Shown here piece after piece: positions 1-5,137 of a DNA stretch of 5,397 nucleotides. The DNA lies in contig JASLDZ010000491.1 in NCBI GenBank assembly GCA_030151985.1, positions 1 through 5,397 of the forward strand, read 5' to 3'. The position numbers and the translations under genes were made by a program. This DNA comes from Caulobacteraceae bacterium. GTDB lineage: Bacteria > Pseudomonadota > Alphaproteobacteria > Caulobacterales > Caulobacteraceae. The number at the start of each line of letters is the position of its first letter. Position 1 is the first letter of the stretch. The notes below the pieces were generated by a model. It was not told the origin of the DNA. It made no database searches and was given only the letters and a program-made list of their open reading frames with translations.

Positions 1-478
1 AGTGGACCATCGCCTTGGCCACCATCAGCCGGCGCTTCATGCCGCCGGAGAGCTGGCGCACGTAGGCGTCGGCCTTGTCGCCCAGGCCCAGGGCCTTGAG
101 GATGTCCATCGTGCGCCGCTCGGCCTTGGGCACGCCGTACATGCCCGCCTGCACCTCCATGCTCTCGCGAGGCGTGAAGAAGACGTCGGCGGCCAGCTCC
201 TGCGGCACCACGCCGATGGCGGCGCGGGCGCTGCGGGGGTGGCGGTCGATGTCGATGCCCCAGATCGAGACCTGTCCCTCGGTCTTGTTCACCAGGCCCG
301 CCAGGATGTTGATGAAGGTCGACTTGCCCGCGCCGTTGGGACCCAGCAGTCCGAACATCGAGCCGCGGGGCACGGCCAGGTCGATCCCTCGGAGCGCGGT
401 CTTGGCCGGGCCGGTCTTGGTGGCGGCGTAGGTCTTGACGAGACCCTTGGCCTCGATCGCGAAGTCGGGAAGGCTCAT
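1..478 (-). CDS. ABC-2-type transporter ATP-binding protein, N-terminal part (runs off the window)
   Basis: This is the ATPase subunit of an ABC transporter, expected to hydrolyse ATP on the cytoplasmic side of the inner membrane for a separate permease. The first 159 residues are present and the 3' end lies beyond position 1. Visible motifs are Walker A GPNGAGKS (residues 46-53), the Q-loop glutamine in VVPQE (Q93) and the signature LSGGM (143-147, followed by KRR). Walker B and the H-loop would lie outside the window. The stretch LVNKTEGQVSIWG and the overall spacing resemble the YadG/CcmA-like ABC-2 ATPases, which usually sit next to a YadH-type permease. The substrate cannot be inferred. 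The start is ATG at 478-476, with AGGGA about 5 nt upstream on the minus strand. It is transcribed divergently from the zinc-finger gene. The family is secure; the exact subfamily is moderate. Confidence 0.93.
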   Translation of the reverse strand, partial: MSLPDFAIEAKGLVKTYAATKTGPAKTALRGIDLAVPRGSMFGLLGPNGAGKSTFINILAGLVNKTEGQVSIWGIDIDRHPRSARAAIGVVPQELAADVFFTPRESMEVQAGMYGVPKAERRTMDILKALGLGDKADAYVRQLSGGMKRRLMVAKAMVH

Positions 479-512
479 CAGGATCCCTGGAATCGAACGC
501 CCGCGAGGTCGT

Positions 513-540
513 TTGACCGTCGGGGAGGGTGCGCTTAGGT
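513..540 (+). promoter_or_regulatory. Candidate promoter for the zinc-finger gene and bioB
   Basis: In the roughly 100-bp divergent gap (479-579), TTGACC at 513-518 is a good -35 match. After 14 nt comes GCTTAG (533-538), a loose match to the GCTANA-type -10 of Caulobacter-like housekeeping promoters. The plus-strand ATG follows at 580. The rest of the gap shows no gene and no clear operator. The minus-strand promoter of the ABC gene must also lie here, but I could not pick it out. The call rests on motif resemblance only. Confidence 0.25.
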
Positions 541-579
541 AGGCGCGCCCTTCCGCCAAGCCAAGCCGGACCGACCGCC

Positions 580-852
580 ATGAGCTCGTCGCCGACCTAC
601 GCCTCGTCGCCCAGCCCGCAGGCGGCCGTCGAGCCGCCCGAGGTGATCGTGGTCGACAGCCACCGCGTGTGGTGCGACGGCGGCGGCGGCGCGCTCGGCC
701 ACCCGCGCGTCTACATGGAGATGGGCAAGGCCGGCTTCGTGGAGTGCGGCTACTGCGACCGGCGGTTCGTCGCCGCCCACGCGCACGGCCACGACGAGGA
801 CGAGGCGCTGGCGCCCGCCGCCTACGAGGGGCCGGAGACGAGCACCAACTGA
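580..852 (+). CDS. Small CHCC zinc-finger domain protein
   Basis: This 90-residue protein contains the short zinc-finger domain related to mitochondrial complex I subunit NDUFS6 (zf-CHCC family). The putative metal ligands are C32, H41, C56 and C59, giving C-x8-H-x14-C-x2-C. The family-typical DGGGGALGHPRVY stretch lies between the first two ligands and CGYCDRRF closes the finger. The N-terminal 20 residues (Ser/Pro/Ala-rich) and the acidic, His-containing tail look disordered. In bacteria the family is widespread in alphaproteobacteria, and its precise role is not settled; a link to respiratory complex I is by homology only. The ATG at 580 was chosen because it places the domain at the usual distance. 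A GTG at 529 would add 17 unconserved residues and has the purine-rich stretch directly abutting it. bioB follows 13 nt after the stop, suggesting co-transcription. Confidence 0.9.
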   Translation: MSSSPTYASSPSPQAAVEPPEVIVVDSHRVWCDGGGGALGHPRVYMEMGKAGFVECGYCDRRFVAAHAHGHDEDEALAPAAYEGPETSTN

Positions 853-866
853 TGGACGCCAAATAA
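852..866 (+). other. Four-codon linking frame (Met-Asp-Ala-Lys-stop) before bioB
   Basis: The zinc-finger stop TGA (850-852) overlaps an ATG (852-854). This opens a frame of four codons ending in TAA (864-866), whose last base starts the bioB ATG (866-868). The sequence therefore offers two stop/start overlaps in a row, TGATG and TAATG. The first three codons, ATGGACGCC, resemble the first three of bioB, ATGGATGCT; both read Met-Asp-Ala. It may be a translational-coupling device or just a start-site duplication. Translation is not shown by the sequence. Confidence 0.3.
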
Positions 867-1861
867 TGGATGCTTGGCCCGCTCCCGTCTCCTCGCTCCG
901 CCACGACTGGACCCGCGCCGAGGTCGAGGCGCTGTTCGACCTGCCGTTCACCGAGCTCGTGTTCCGCGCCGCGGCCGTGCACCGCGAGGCGTTCGACCCG
1001 GCGGAAATCCAGCTCAGCCAGCTGCTCTCGATCAAGACCGGGGGCTGCGCGGAGGACTGCGGCTACTGCAGCCAGTCGGCGCACTTCGATACCGGGCTCA
1101 AGGCGTCGCGGCTCATGGACGTGGACGTGGTGGTCGAGACCGCCGCGCGCGCCAAGGCCAACGGCGCCGACCGCTTCTGCATGGGCGCCGCCTGGCGGGA
1201 GCTGAAGGACCGCGACCTGCCGAAGCTGGAGGCGATGATCTCCGGCGTGAAGGCGCTGGGGCTGGAGACCTGCGCCACCCTCGGCATGATGAGCGCCGAG
1301 CAGGCGGCAGCGCTGAAGCGGGCGGGCCTGGACTTCTACAACCACAACCTGGACACCGCGCCGGAGGACTACGACCGCATCGTCTCCACCCGCACCTACG
1401 ACGACCGGCTGGAGACGCTGGAACACGTGCGGGCGGCCGGCATGAGCGTCTGCTGCGGCGGCATCGTCGGCATGGGCGAGACGCGCAGCCATCGCGCGGG
1501 CCTCCTGCAGGCGCTGGCCAACCTGCCCGAGCATCCGCAGAGCCTGCCGGTCAACGCGCTGGTGCCGATTCCCGGCACGCCGCTCGGCGAGAGCGCGCCG
1601 CTCGACCCGCTGGAGTTCGTGCGCACGATCGCGGTGGCGCGCATCCTGTGTCCGCGCTCGGTGGTGCGGATCGCGGCGGGGCGGGAGGCGATGAGCCGGG
1701 AGACTCAGGCGCTGTGCTTCCTGGCCGGCGCCAACTCGATCTTCGTCGGCGGTCGCCTCCTCACCACGCCGCTGCCGGGCCAGGACGCCGACAGCGCGCT
1801 CCTGGCCGACCTGGGGATGCGGCCGGGCGGCGGGCAGCCGGAGGCGGCGCGCCGGTTGTAG
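866..1861 (+). CDS. bioB: Biotin synthase BioB (radical SAM)
   Basis: BioB inserts sulfur into dethiobiotin to make biotin, the last step of the pathway, in the cytoplasm. The 331-residue protein is near the usual length. The radical-SAM CxxxCxxC cluster ligands are C61, C65 and C68. The [2Fe-2S] ligands correspond to C105, C136, C196 and R268. All seven stand at a constant offset of 8 from the E. coli residues (53/57/60, 97, 128, 188, 260), so the active site looks complete. Other family blocks are YNHNLDT (158-164), GGIVGMGE (198-205) and AGANSIF (287-293). C197 directly follows ligand C196, where E. coli has serine. The ATG at 866 is the only sensible start; its Shine-Dalgarno is poor, which fits coupling to the gene upstream. 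No other bio genes are visible nearby. Confidence 0.97.
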   Translation: MDAWPAPVSSLRHDWTRAEVEALFDLPFTELVFRAAAVHREAFDPAEIQLSQLLSIKTGGCAEDCGYCSQSAHFDTGLKASRLMDVDVVVETAARAKANGADRFCMGAAWRELKDRDLPKLEAMISGVKALGLETCATLGMMSAEQAAALKRAGLDFYNHNLDTAPEDYDRIVSTRTYDDRLETLEHVRAAGMSVCCGGIVGMGETRSHRAGLLQALANLPEHPQSLPVNALVPIPGTPLGESAPLDPLEFVRTIAVARILCPRSVVRIAAGREAMSRETQALCFLAGANSIFVGGRLLTTPLPGQDADSALLADLGMRPGGGQPEAARRL

Positions 1862-1874
1862 GCGTGGGTCAGGT

Positions 1875-1899
1875 GGACTAAGTTCATCGGACTAAGTCC
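1875..1899 (+). promoter_or_regulatory. Repeated operator of the toxin-antitoxin module
   Basis: GGACTAAGT occurs twice, at 1875-1883 and 1889-1897, 14 nt apart. The second copy extends to the perfect inverted repeat GGACT-A-AGTCC (1889-1899). The first is a near-palindrome, GGACT-A-AGTTC. Two tandem dimer sites just upstream of an antitoxin start are the usual layout for autorepression by Phd/YefM-type antitoxins. The first copy overlaps TGGACT (1874-1879), a possible -35, so binding could block RNA polymerase. A Shine-Dalgarno GGAG follows at 1900-1903, 8 nt before the ATG. Confidence 0.6.
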
Positions 1900-1911
1900 G
1901 GAGTTCGCGCC

Positions 1912-2157
1912 ATGCAGACGGTGAACATCCACCAGGCCAAGACCCAGCTCTCCAAGCTGGTGGACATGGCCTCGAAGGGCGAGCCCTTCATCATCGCCCG
2001 CGCCGGCAAGCCGCTGGTGAAGGTCGTCCCCCTGGAAGAGGACGCCAAGAAGCCGCCGCGCCGCCTCGATTTCCTAAAGGGTCGGAGCGGCGTCACCGTC
2101 GATCACAAGGCGGCCTTCAAGGACGAGATCGAGTCCATGTTCTACGGCGACGAATGA
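1912..2157 (+). CDS. Antitoxin, Phd/YefM family
   Basis: This 81-residue protein should bind the operator upstream through its N-terminal Phd/YefM fold and neutralise the PIN toxin encoded next to it through its C-terminus. The N-terminal half shows the family pattern VNIHQAKTQLSKLVDMA (4-20), then GEPFIIARAGKPLVKVVPL (23-41). A basic, proline-containing linker (KKPPRR, 46-51) follows, and then a short amphipathic tail, FKDEIESMF (69-77), of the kind that inserts into VapC-like toxins. The start has a GGAG at 8 nt. Its TGA (2155-2157) overlaps the toxin ATG as ATGA, the standard layout for translational coupling. The antitoxin itself shows no damage, unlike its toxin partner. Confidence 0.92.
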   Translation: MQTVNIHQAKTQLSKLVDMASKGEPFIIARAGKPLVKVVPLEEDAKKPPRRLDFLKGRSGVTVDHKAAFKDEIESMFYGDE

Positions 2158-2552
2158 GGCTGCTGCTCGATACGAACATCCTCATCTGGCTGGCGGATCC
2201 CGAAGCAGCGGGCGCCCAGCGGCTGGACGTCTCCACACGCGCGCTCATCAGCGACCGGGACAACCATGTCGCCTTCAGCGTCGTCGGCATCTGGGAGGTC
2301 GCCATAAAGTTCGCGCTCCGCAGGACCGGCTTCGCGCTGAATCCGCGCGACCTGCTCGAGGGGCTCCGGGAGGCGGGCTTCGAGGAGCTGGCCGTGACCA
2401 GCGAGCACGCCCTGGCGGTGCCCTCGCTGCCCTAGGTCCACCGCGATCCGTTCGACCGCATGCTCCTTGCTCAGGCGCAGGTCGAAGGGCTGACCCTGCT
2501 GACGGCTGACGAGACGCTGGCGCGCTACCCCGTGCCGGTCAGGCTGCTGTAG
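2154..2552 (+). pseudogene. vapC: PIN-domain toxin (VapC-like), interrupted by an in-frame amber codon
   Basis: The intact form would be a PIN-domain endoribonuclease of the small Phd-partnered VapC group, cutting RNA with a cluster of acidic residues that hold a metal ion. Reading frame 2154-2552 gives 132 sense codons if one internal TAG (2433-2435, codon 94) is ignored, a normal family length. Before the stop are LLLDTNILIWL with D6, and WEVAIK with E48. After it, in the same frame, come VHRDPFDRMLLAQA (D98, D101) and LLTADE (D119), the classical second half of the fold. The shortened 93-residue product would lack the distal acidic residues, so it should be inactive. No frameshift is needed, only one base change; CAG to TAG is a plausible origin. 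Alternatives are a sequencing error or amber readthrough. The distal stop directly abuts the ptsH stop on the other strand. Confidence 0.88.
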
Positions 2553-2822
2553 TCAGCGCTCCTCCTCGAACCGCCCCTCCACCAGCGCGGCGAGCGCAGT
2601 TAGGGCGGCGTCGGCGTCGGGGCCTTCGGCTGAGATCTCGATGGTGGAGCCGGGGCCGGCCGCCAGCATCATCAGGCCCATGATGGACTGGGCGTCGACG
2701 GTCTGGCCGTCGCGGCTGACCTTCACCTCGGCGTCGAACTGGGCGGCGCACTTGACGAACTTGGCCGAGGCGCGGGCGTGCAGGCCGCGCTCGTTGACGA
2801 TCTCCACCTCGCGGACGGCCAC
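2553..2822 (-). CDS. ptsH: HPr phosphocarrier protein
   Basis: HPr carries phosphate from enzyme I to EIIA proteins, here probably in a regulatory rather than sugar-importing PTS. The 89-residue protein has the active-site histidine in GLHARASAKF (H15) and the HprK target serine in QSIMGLM (S46), both at canonical positions. The start is GTG at 2822-2820, preceded by a GAGAAG stretch inside the end of manX; no ATG is available at a suitable place. Only 3 nt separate it from the manX stop, so the two genes are one transcription unit. Its TGA (complement of 2553-2555) abuts the distal stop of the broken toxin gene with no base between, leaving no room for a terminator outside coding DNA. Confidence 0.96.
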   Translation of the reverse strand: MAVREVEIVNERGLHARASAKFVKCAAQFDAEVKVSRDGQTVDAQSIMGLMMLAAGPGSTIEISAEGPDADAALTALAALVEGRFEEER

Positions 2823-2825
2823 AGG

Positions 2826-3230
2826 CTACTTCTCGCCCGCGAGCACGTAGGACGCGACAGAGATGTACTTGCGGCCGGCGTCCTGCGCGGCCGCCACGCA
2901 GGCCTGCAGCGGATCGCGCAGCCGCACGCTGGCGAGCTTGATCAGCATGGGAAGGTTCAGCCCCGCGATCACCTCCGCGCGCGTCTCCTCCATCACCGAG
3001 ATGGCGAGGTTGGAGGGGGTGCCCCCGAACATGTCGGTGAGCAGGATCACGCCGGACCCGTCGTCCACCGCGCGGGAGGCGGCCACGATGTCGCCGCGCC
3101 GACGCTCCATGTCGTCGTCAGGGCCGATGCAGACGGCGCGCAGCGCCTTCTGCGGCCCGACCACATGCTCCATCGCCTGGACGAACTCCTCCGCGAGGCG
3201 TCCGTGGGTGACGATCACCAGCCCGATCAT
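2826..3230 (-). CDS. manX: PTS EIIA component, mannose/fructose type (EIIA-Man)
   Basis: This stand-alone EIIA of the mannose-type superfamily accepts phosphate from HPr. The 134 residues make a single domain with the phosphorylated histidine H9 in VIVTHGRLAEE and the conserved LLTDMFGGTPSN block (63-74). No IIB, IIC or IID partners are present, so the role is presumably regulatory, as for ManX/PtsM in rhizobia and Brucella. The start is ATG at 3230-3228 with GGGAG upstream. The ATG overlaps a TGA in another frame (ATGA, 3227-3230), the pattern normally seen where an upstream gene ends. In this window the upstream neighbour is instead the plus-strand GH1 gene. ptsH follows after 3 nt. Confidence 0.94.
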   Translation of the reverse strand: MIGLVIVTHGRLAEEFVQAMEHVVGPQKALRAVCIGPDDDMERRRGDIVAASRAVDDGSGVILLTDMFGGTPSNLAISVMEETRAEVIAGLNLPMLIKLASVRLRDPLQACVAAAQDAGRKYISVASYVLAGEK

Positions 3231-3392
3231 GCCGCTCCCTTACCCGGCGCGCGCGAGAGGGAGGTCCGCGCCGGCCCCGCCGTCCGCGGGTCGGGCTTGA
3301 TACGACGGCCGGGACGGATCGGGAAGCGGCCGCGCCCATTGTCGTGCCCGCCGGCCCGTGCGATCCCTTGCATGCGAATGCAAGGAGCGGCC
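3231..3392. other. Divergent intergenic region between manX and the GH1 gene
   Basis: This 162-bp stretch must hold the plus-strand promoter of GH1 and, if manX-ptsH has its own promoter, a minus-strand one. No convincing -35/-10 pair stands out on either strand. Its strongest feature is the inverted repeat at 3366-3385, listed separately. The minus strand stays open from 3227 up through this gap. It ends with the ATGA overlap on manX, so part of the gap could be the leftover 3' end of a former upstream gene. I could not recognise a protein family in it. Confidence 0.5.
3366..3385 (+). promoter_or_regulatory. Perfect 8-bp inverted repeat overlapping the GH1 Shine-Dalgarno site
   Basis: CCTTGCAT (3366-3373) and ATGCAAGG (3378-3385) are exact reverse complements separated by GCGA (3374-3377). 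In RNA this would be an 8-bp stem closed by a GNRA tetraloop. The right arm contains the first four bases of the strong Shine-Dalgarno AAGGAG (3382-3387), which sits 5 nt before the GH1 ATG. The hairpin could therefore hide the ribosome site. As DNA, the 16-bp core TTGCAT-GCGA-ATGCAA is also what a dimeric repressor operator would look like. Two in-frame ATGs (3372, 3378) fall inside the repeat, but neither has a Shine-Dalgarno of its own. Confidence 0.6.
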
Positions 3393-4694
3393 ATGCAGGT
3401 GTCCCGGCGAGCCATGATGGTGGGATCCACGCTGGCGGCCGCCACGCGGCCCGCGGATTCCCGCCCACGTCCCGGACGAGGCGAGTTCCTCTGGGGCGTG
3501 GCCACCGCCGCGCACCAGATCGAGGGGAACAACCAGAACAGCGACGACTGGGTGCTGGAGCGGGTGAAGGACACCTTCGACCGCGAGCCGTCGGGCGACG
3601 CCTGCGACAGCCTGCACCGCTGGCGTGAGGACATAGCCCTGGTGAAGGCCATGGGGCTGAACACCTACCGCTTCTCGGTCGAGTGGGCGCGGGTCGAGCC
3701 GGAGGAGGGTTTTTTTTCGACAGCCATGCTCGACCACTACCGCCGCATCTGCGCCGCCTGCCGCGAGGCCGGGATCACGCCGATGGTCACCCTCCACCAC
3801 TTCACCAGCCCGCGCTGGGTGGCCGGGCTCGGCGGCTGGGAAGACGCCGGGATCGCCGACAGGCTGGCGCGCTATTGCGAGCGGACGGCCAGGGCGCTGG
3901 GCGACCTCCTGGAGTGGGGCTGCACGATCAATGAGCCGAACGCGCAGGTGAACTCCTACATCGTCGCGGGCGAGGGGCCGCCGAGCGCTCGCGAACTCGC
4001 CACCCGCGCCGAGGCGGCCAAGGCGATCGGCTCCGACCGCTTCCACGCCTTCTTCCAGGGCGACGCGTTCAAGGTGCGCGACAACGTGCTCGTGGCGCAC
4101 CGGAAGGCGAGCGAAGCGATCAAGTCGGTCGCGCCGCACGTGAAGCTCGGGATGACGCTCGCGCTGCAGGACGTCCATGCGGGGCCTGGGGGCGAGCGGC
4201 TCTACCGCCGCATCGAGGAGCAGGCGCGCACGCCCTTCTTCCAGGCGGCCGACGGCGACGACTTCATCGGCGTGCAGACCTACAACCGCCTGTACCTGGG
4301 GCCGAACGGCTGGCTGCCGGCGGACGCCACCTCCACGCTCCGCGGCCGCACGGGCGAGGACGCCTCGCCCGAGGCGCTGGGCGCGGTGCTGCGCATGGTG
4401 CATGGCCGCTGCCGGGCTCCCATCGTGGTCACCGAGAACGGGATCGACGACGCGGGCGACGCGCTGCGCGCCCGCTACCTGCCCGCCGCGCTGGAGCAGG
4501 TGCGCGCGGCCCGCGCGCAAGGCGTGCCGGTGCTCGGCTACATCCACTGGAGCCTCCTCGACAACTTCGAGTGGAGCTCCGGCTACGCGCCCCGCTTCGG
4601 CCTCTACGCGGTGGACCGCCAGACCTTCGCCCGCACGCCCAAGCCGAGCGCCCAGCTCTACCGCGATCTCGTGGCCCGCGAGATCGCCGCCTAG
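3393..4694 (+). CDS. Glycoside hydrolase family 1 (beta-glucosidase-like), probably exported
   Basis: The protein should cleave beta-linked glycosides (beta-glucosidase or related) by the GH1 retaining mechanism. The 433 residues match a GH1 TIM barrel. The entry motif is FLWGVATAAHQIEGN with Q42. The acid/base is E181 in TINEPN and the nucleophile is E348 in VVTENGIDD. H136 in TLHHF and the C-terminal HWSLLDNFEWSSGY block (385-398, with E393 and W394) are also present. The first residues, MQVSRRAMMVGSTLAAA, look like a Tat signal (S-R-R-x), though the hydrophobic core is short and a clear AxA cleavage site is missing. The ATG at 3393 is favoured by AAGGAG at 5 nt and by this N-terminus. A T8 run (3710-3717) lies in frame. 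The gene sits opposite to and inside the PTS regulatory genes, and its TAG shares CTAG with the hprK stop. Substrate is not determinable. Confidence 0.93.
   Translation: MQVSRRAMMVGSTLAAATRPADSRPRPGRGEFLWGVATAAHQIEGNNQNSDDWVLERVKDTFDREPSGDACDSLHRWREDIALVKAMGLNTYRFSVEWARVEPEEGFFSTAMLDHYRRICAACREAGITPMVTLHHFTSPRWVAGLGGWEDAGIADRLARYCERTARALGDLLEWGCTINEPNAQVNSYIVAGEGPPSARELATRAEAAKAIGSDRFHAFFQGDAFKVRDNVLVAHRKASEAIKSVAPHVKLGMTLALQDVHAGPGGERLYRRIEEQARTPFFQAADGDDFIGVQTYNRLYLGPNGWLPADATSTLRGRTGEDASPEALGAVLRMVHGRCRAPIVVTENGIDDAGDALRARYLPAALEQVRAARAQGVPVLGYIHWSLLDNFEWSSGYAPRFGLYAVDRQTFARTPKPSAQLYRDLVAREIAA
4691..4694. other. Shared CTAG stop of the convergent GH1 and hprK genes
   Basis: CTAG is its own reverse complement. 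Bases 4692-4694 are the GH1 TAG on the plus strand, and the complement of 4691-4693 is the hprK TAG on the minus strand. The two genes therefore end on the same four bases, with no intergenic space and no separate terminator. Confidence 0.9.
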
Positions 4695-5137
4695 GGGGAC
4701 CGCGCTGGCTCCCGCGCCGCCAGGATCTCCGCCAGCTCGGCCGGCGCGGAGGGGGCGTCGGGGCGCAGCGCGTAGCAGGGCAGCGGCAGGCCCTCGACGA
4801 GCGCGCGACTTGGCGGCTGAAGCCGCTCCGGCTCCTCCGCGACGAGGTCGACCACCGCATCGAGCGGGGCCAGAGTCAGGGCGCCTCGCCGCAGCACGTC
4901 CAGCCGCCGCGCCTCCAGGAGGCCGTGCAGCACCGGCGGCGCGCGCCCGAACAGCCGCCCGCCCGAGCGCCACACGATCACCCGGTCGTCGGCCACGAGG
5001 CGGAAGCCGGCGTCCAGCGCCCGCAGCGCCAGCTCGCTCTTGCCCGCGCCCGAGGGTCCCCGCAGCAGCACGCCCCGCCAGCCGTCCGCGAACCGCTTCG
5101 CCACCAGCGTCGCGTGCAGGACGGGCGCGCCGCTCAT
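4691..5137 (-). CDS. hprK: HPr kinase/phosphorylase, short alphaproteobacterial form
   Basis: HprK phosphorylates and dephosphorylates HPr on serine 46; the matching serine is present in the ptsH product of this window. The 148-residue protein is the kinase domain alone, as is usual in alphaproteobacteria (Firmicute forms are about 310 residues). Visible are the LHATLVA entry with H8, Walker A GPSGAGKS (27-34) and the acidic pair in LVADDRV (D50, D51). The family signature region appears as GLLEARRLDVL (72-82), with E75 retained. Relatives generally have RGLGI where this protein has RRLDV, so the signature is unusual. The ATG (5137-5135) overlaps the TGA of the sensor kinase gene as ATGA, so the two are translationally coupled. 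The stop overlaps that of GH1. I see no rapZ after it. Confidence 0.92.
   Translation of the reverse strand: MSGAPVLHATLVAKRFADGWRGVLLRGPSGAGKSELALRALDAGFRLVADDRVIVWRSGGRLFGRAPPVLHGLLEARRLDVLRRGALTLAPLDAVVDLVAEEPERLQPPSRALVEGLPLPCYALRPDAPSAPAELAEILAAREPARSP

Noticed and set aside
535..1035. A minus-strand frame opposite the zinc-finger gene and the start of bioB
   Set aside because: It has no recognisable domain and lies wholly antisense to two well-supported genes.
874..1881. A 335-codon plus-strand frame inside bioB
   Set aside because: It is a shifted frame of bioB, rich in Arg/Gly/Ala. bioB itself has every cluster ligand in place.
2436..2552. A separate small gene starting at ATG 2460 encoding the end of the PIN domain
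   Set aside because: There is no Shine-Dalgarno before 2460, and the sequence is in frame with the toxin. It is simply the severed C-terminal part.
2778..3392. A 205-codon N-terminal extension of the GH1 frame across ptsH and manX
   Set aside because: It is antisense to two solid genes and has no domain. The strong AAGGAG and twin-arginine start at 3393 mark the real beginning.
3674..3717. Intrinsic terminator ending in the T8 run
   Set aside because: The sequence before the T run has direct GGTCGAG repeats and only a tiny CTCG/CGAG stem, no stable GC hairpin next to the Ts. It lies inside an intact GH1 coding frame.
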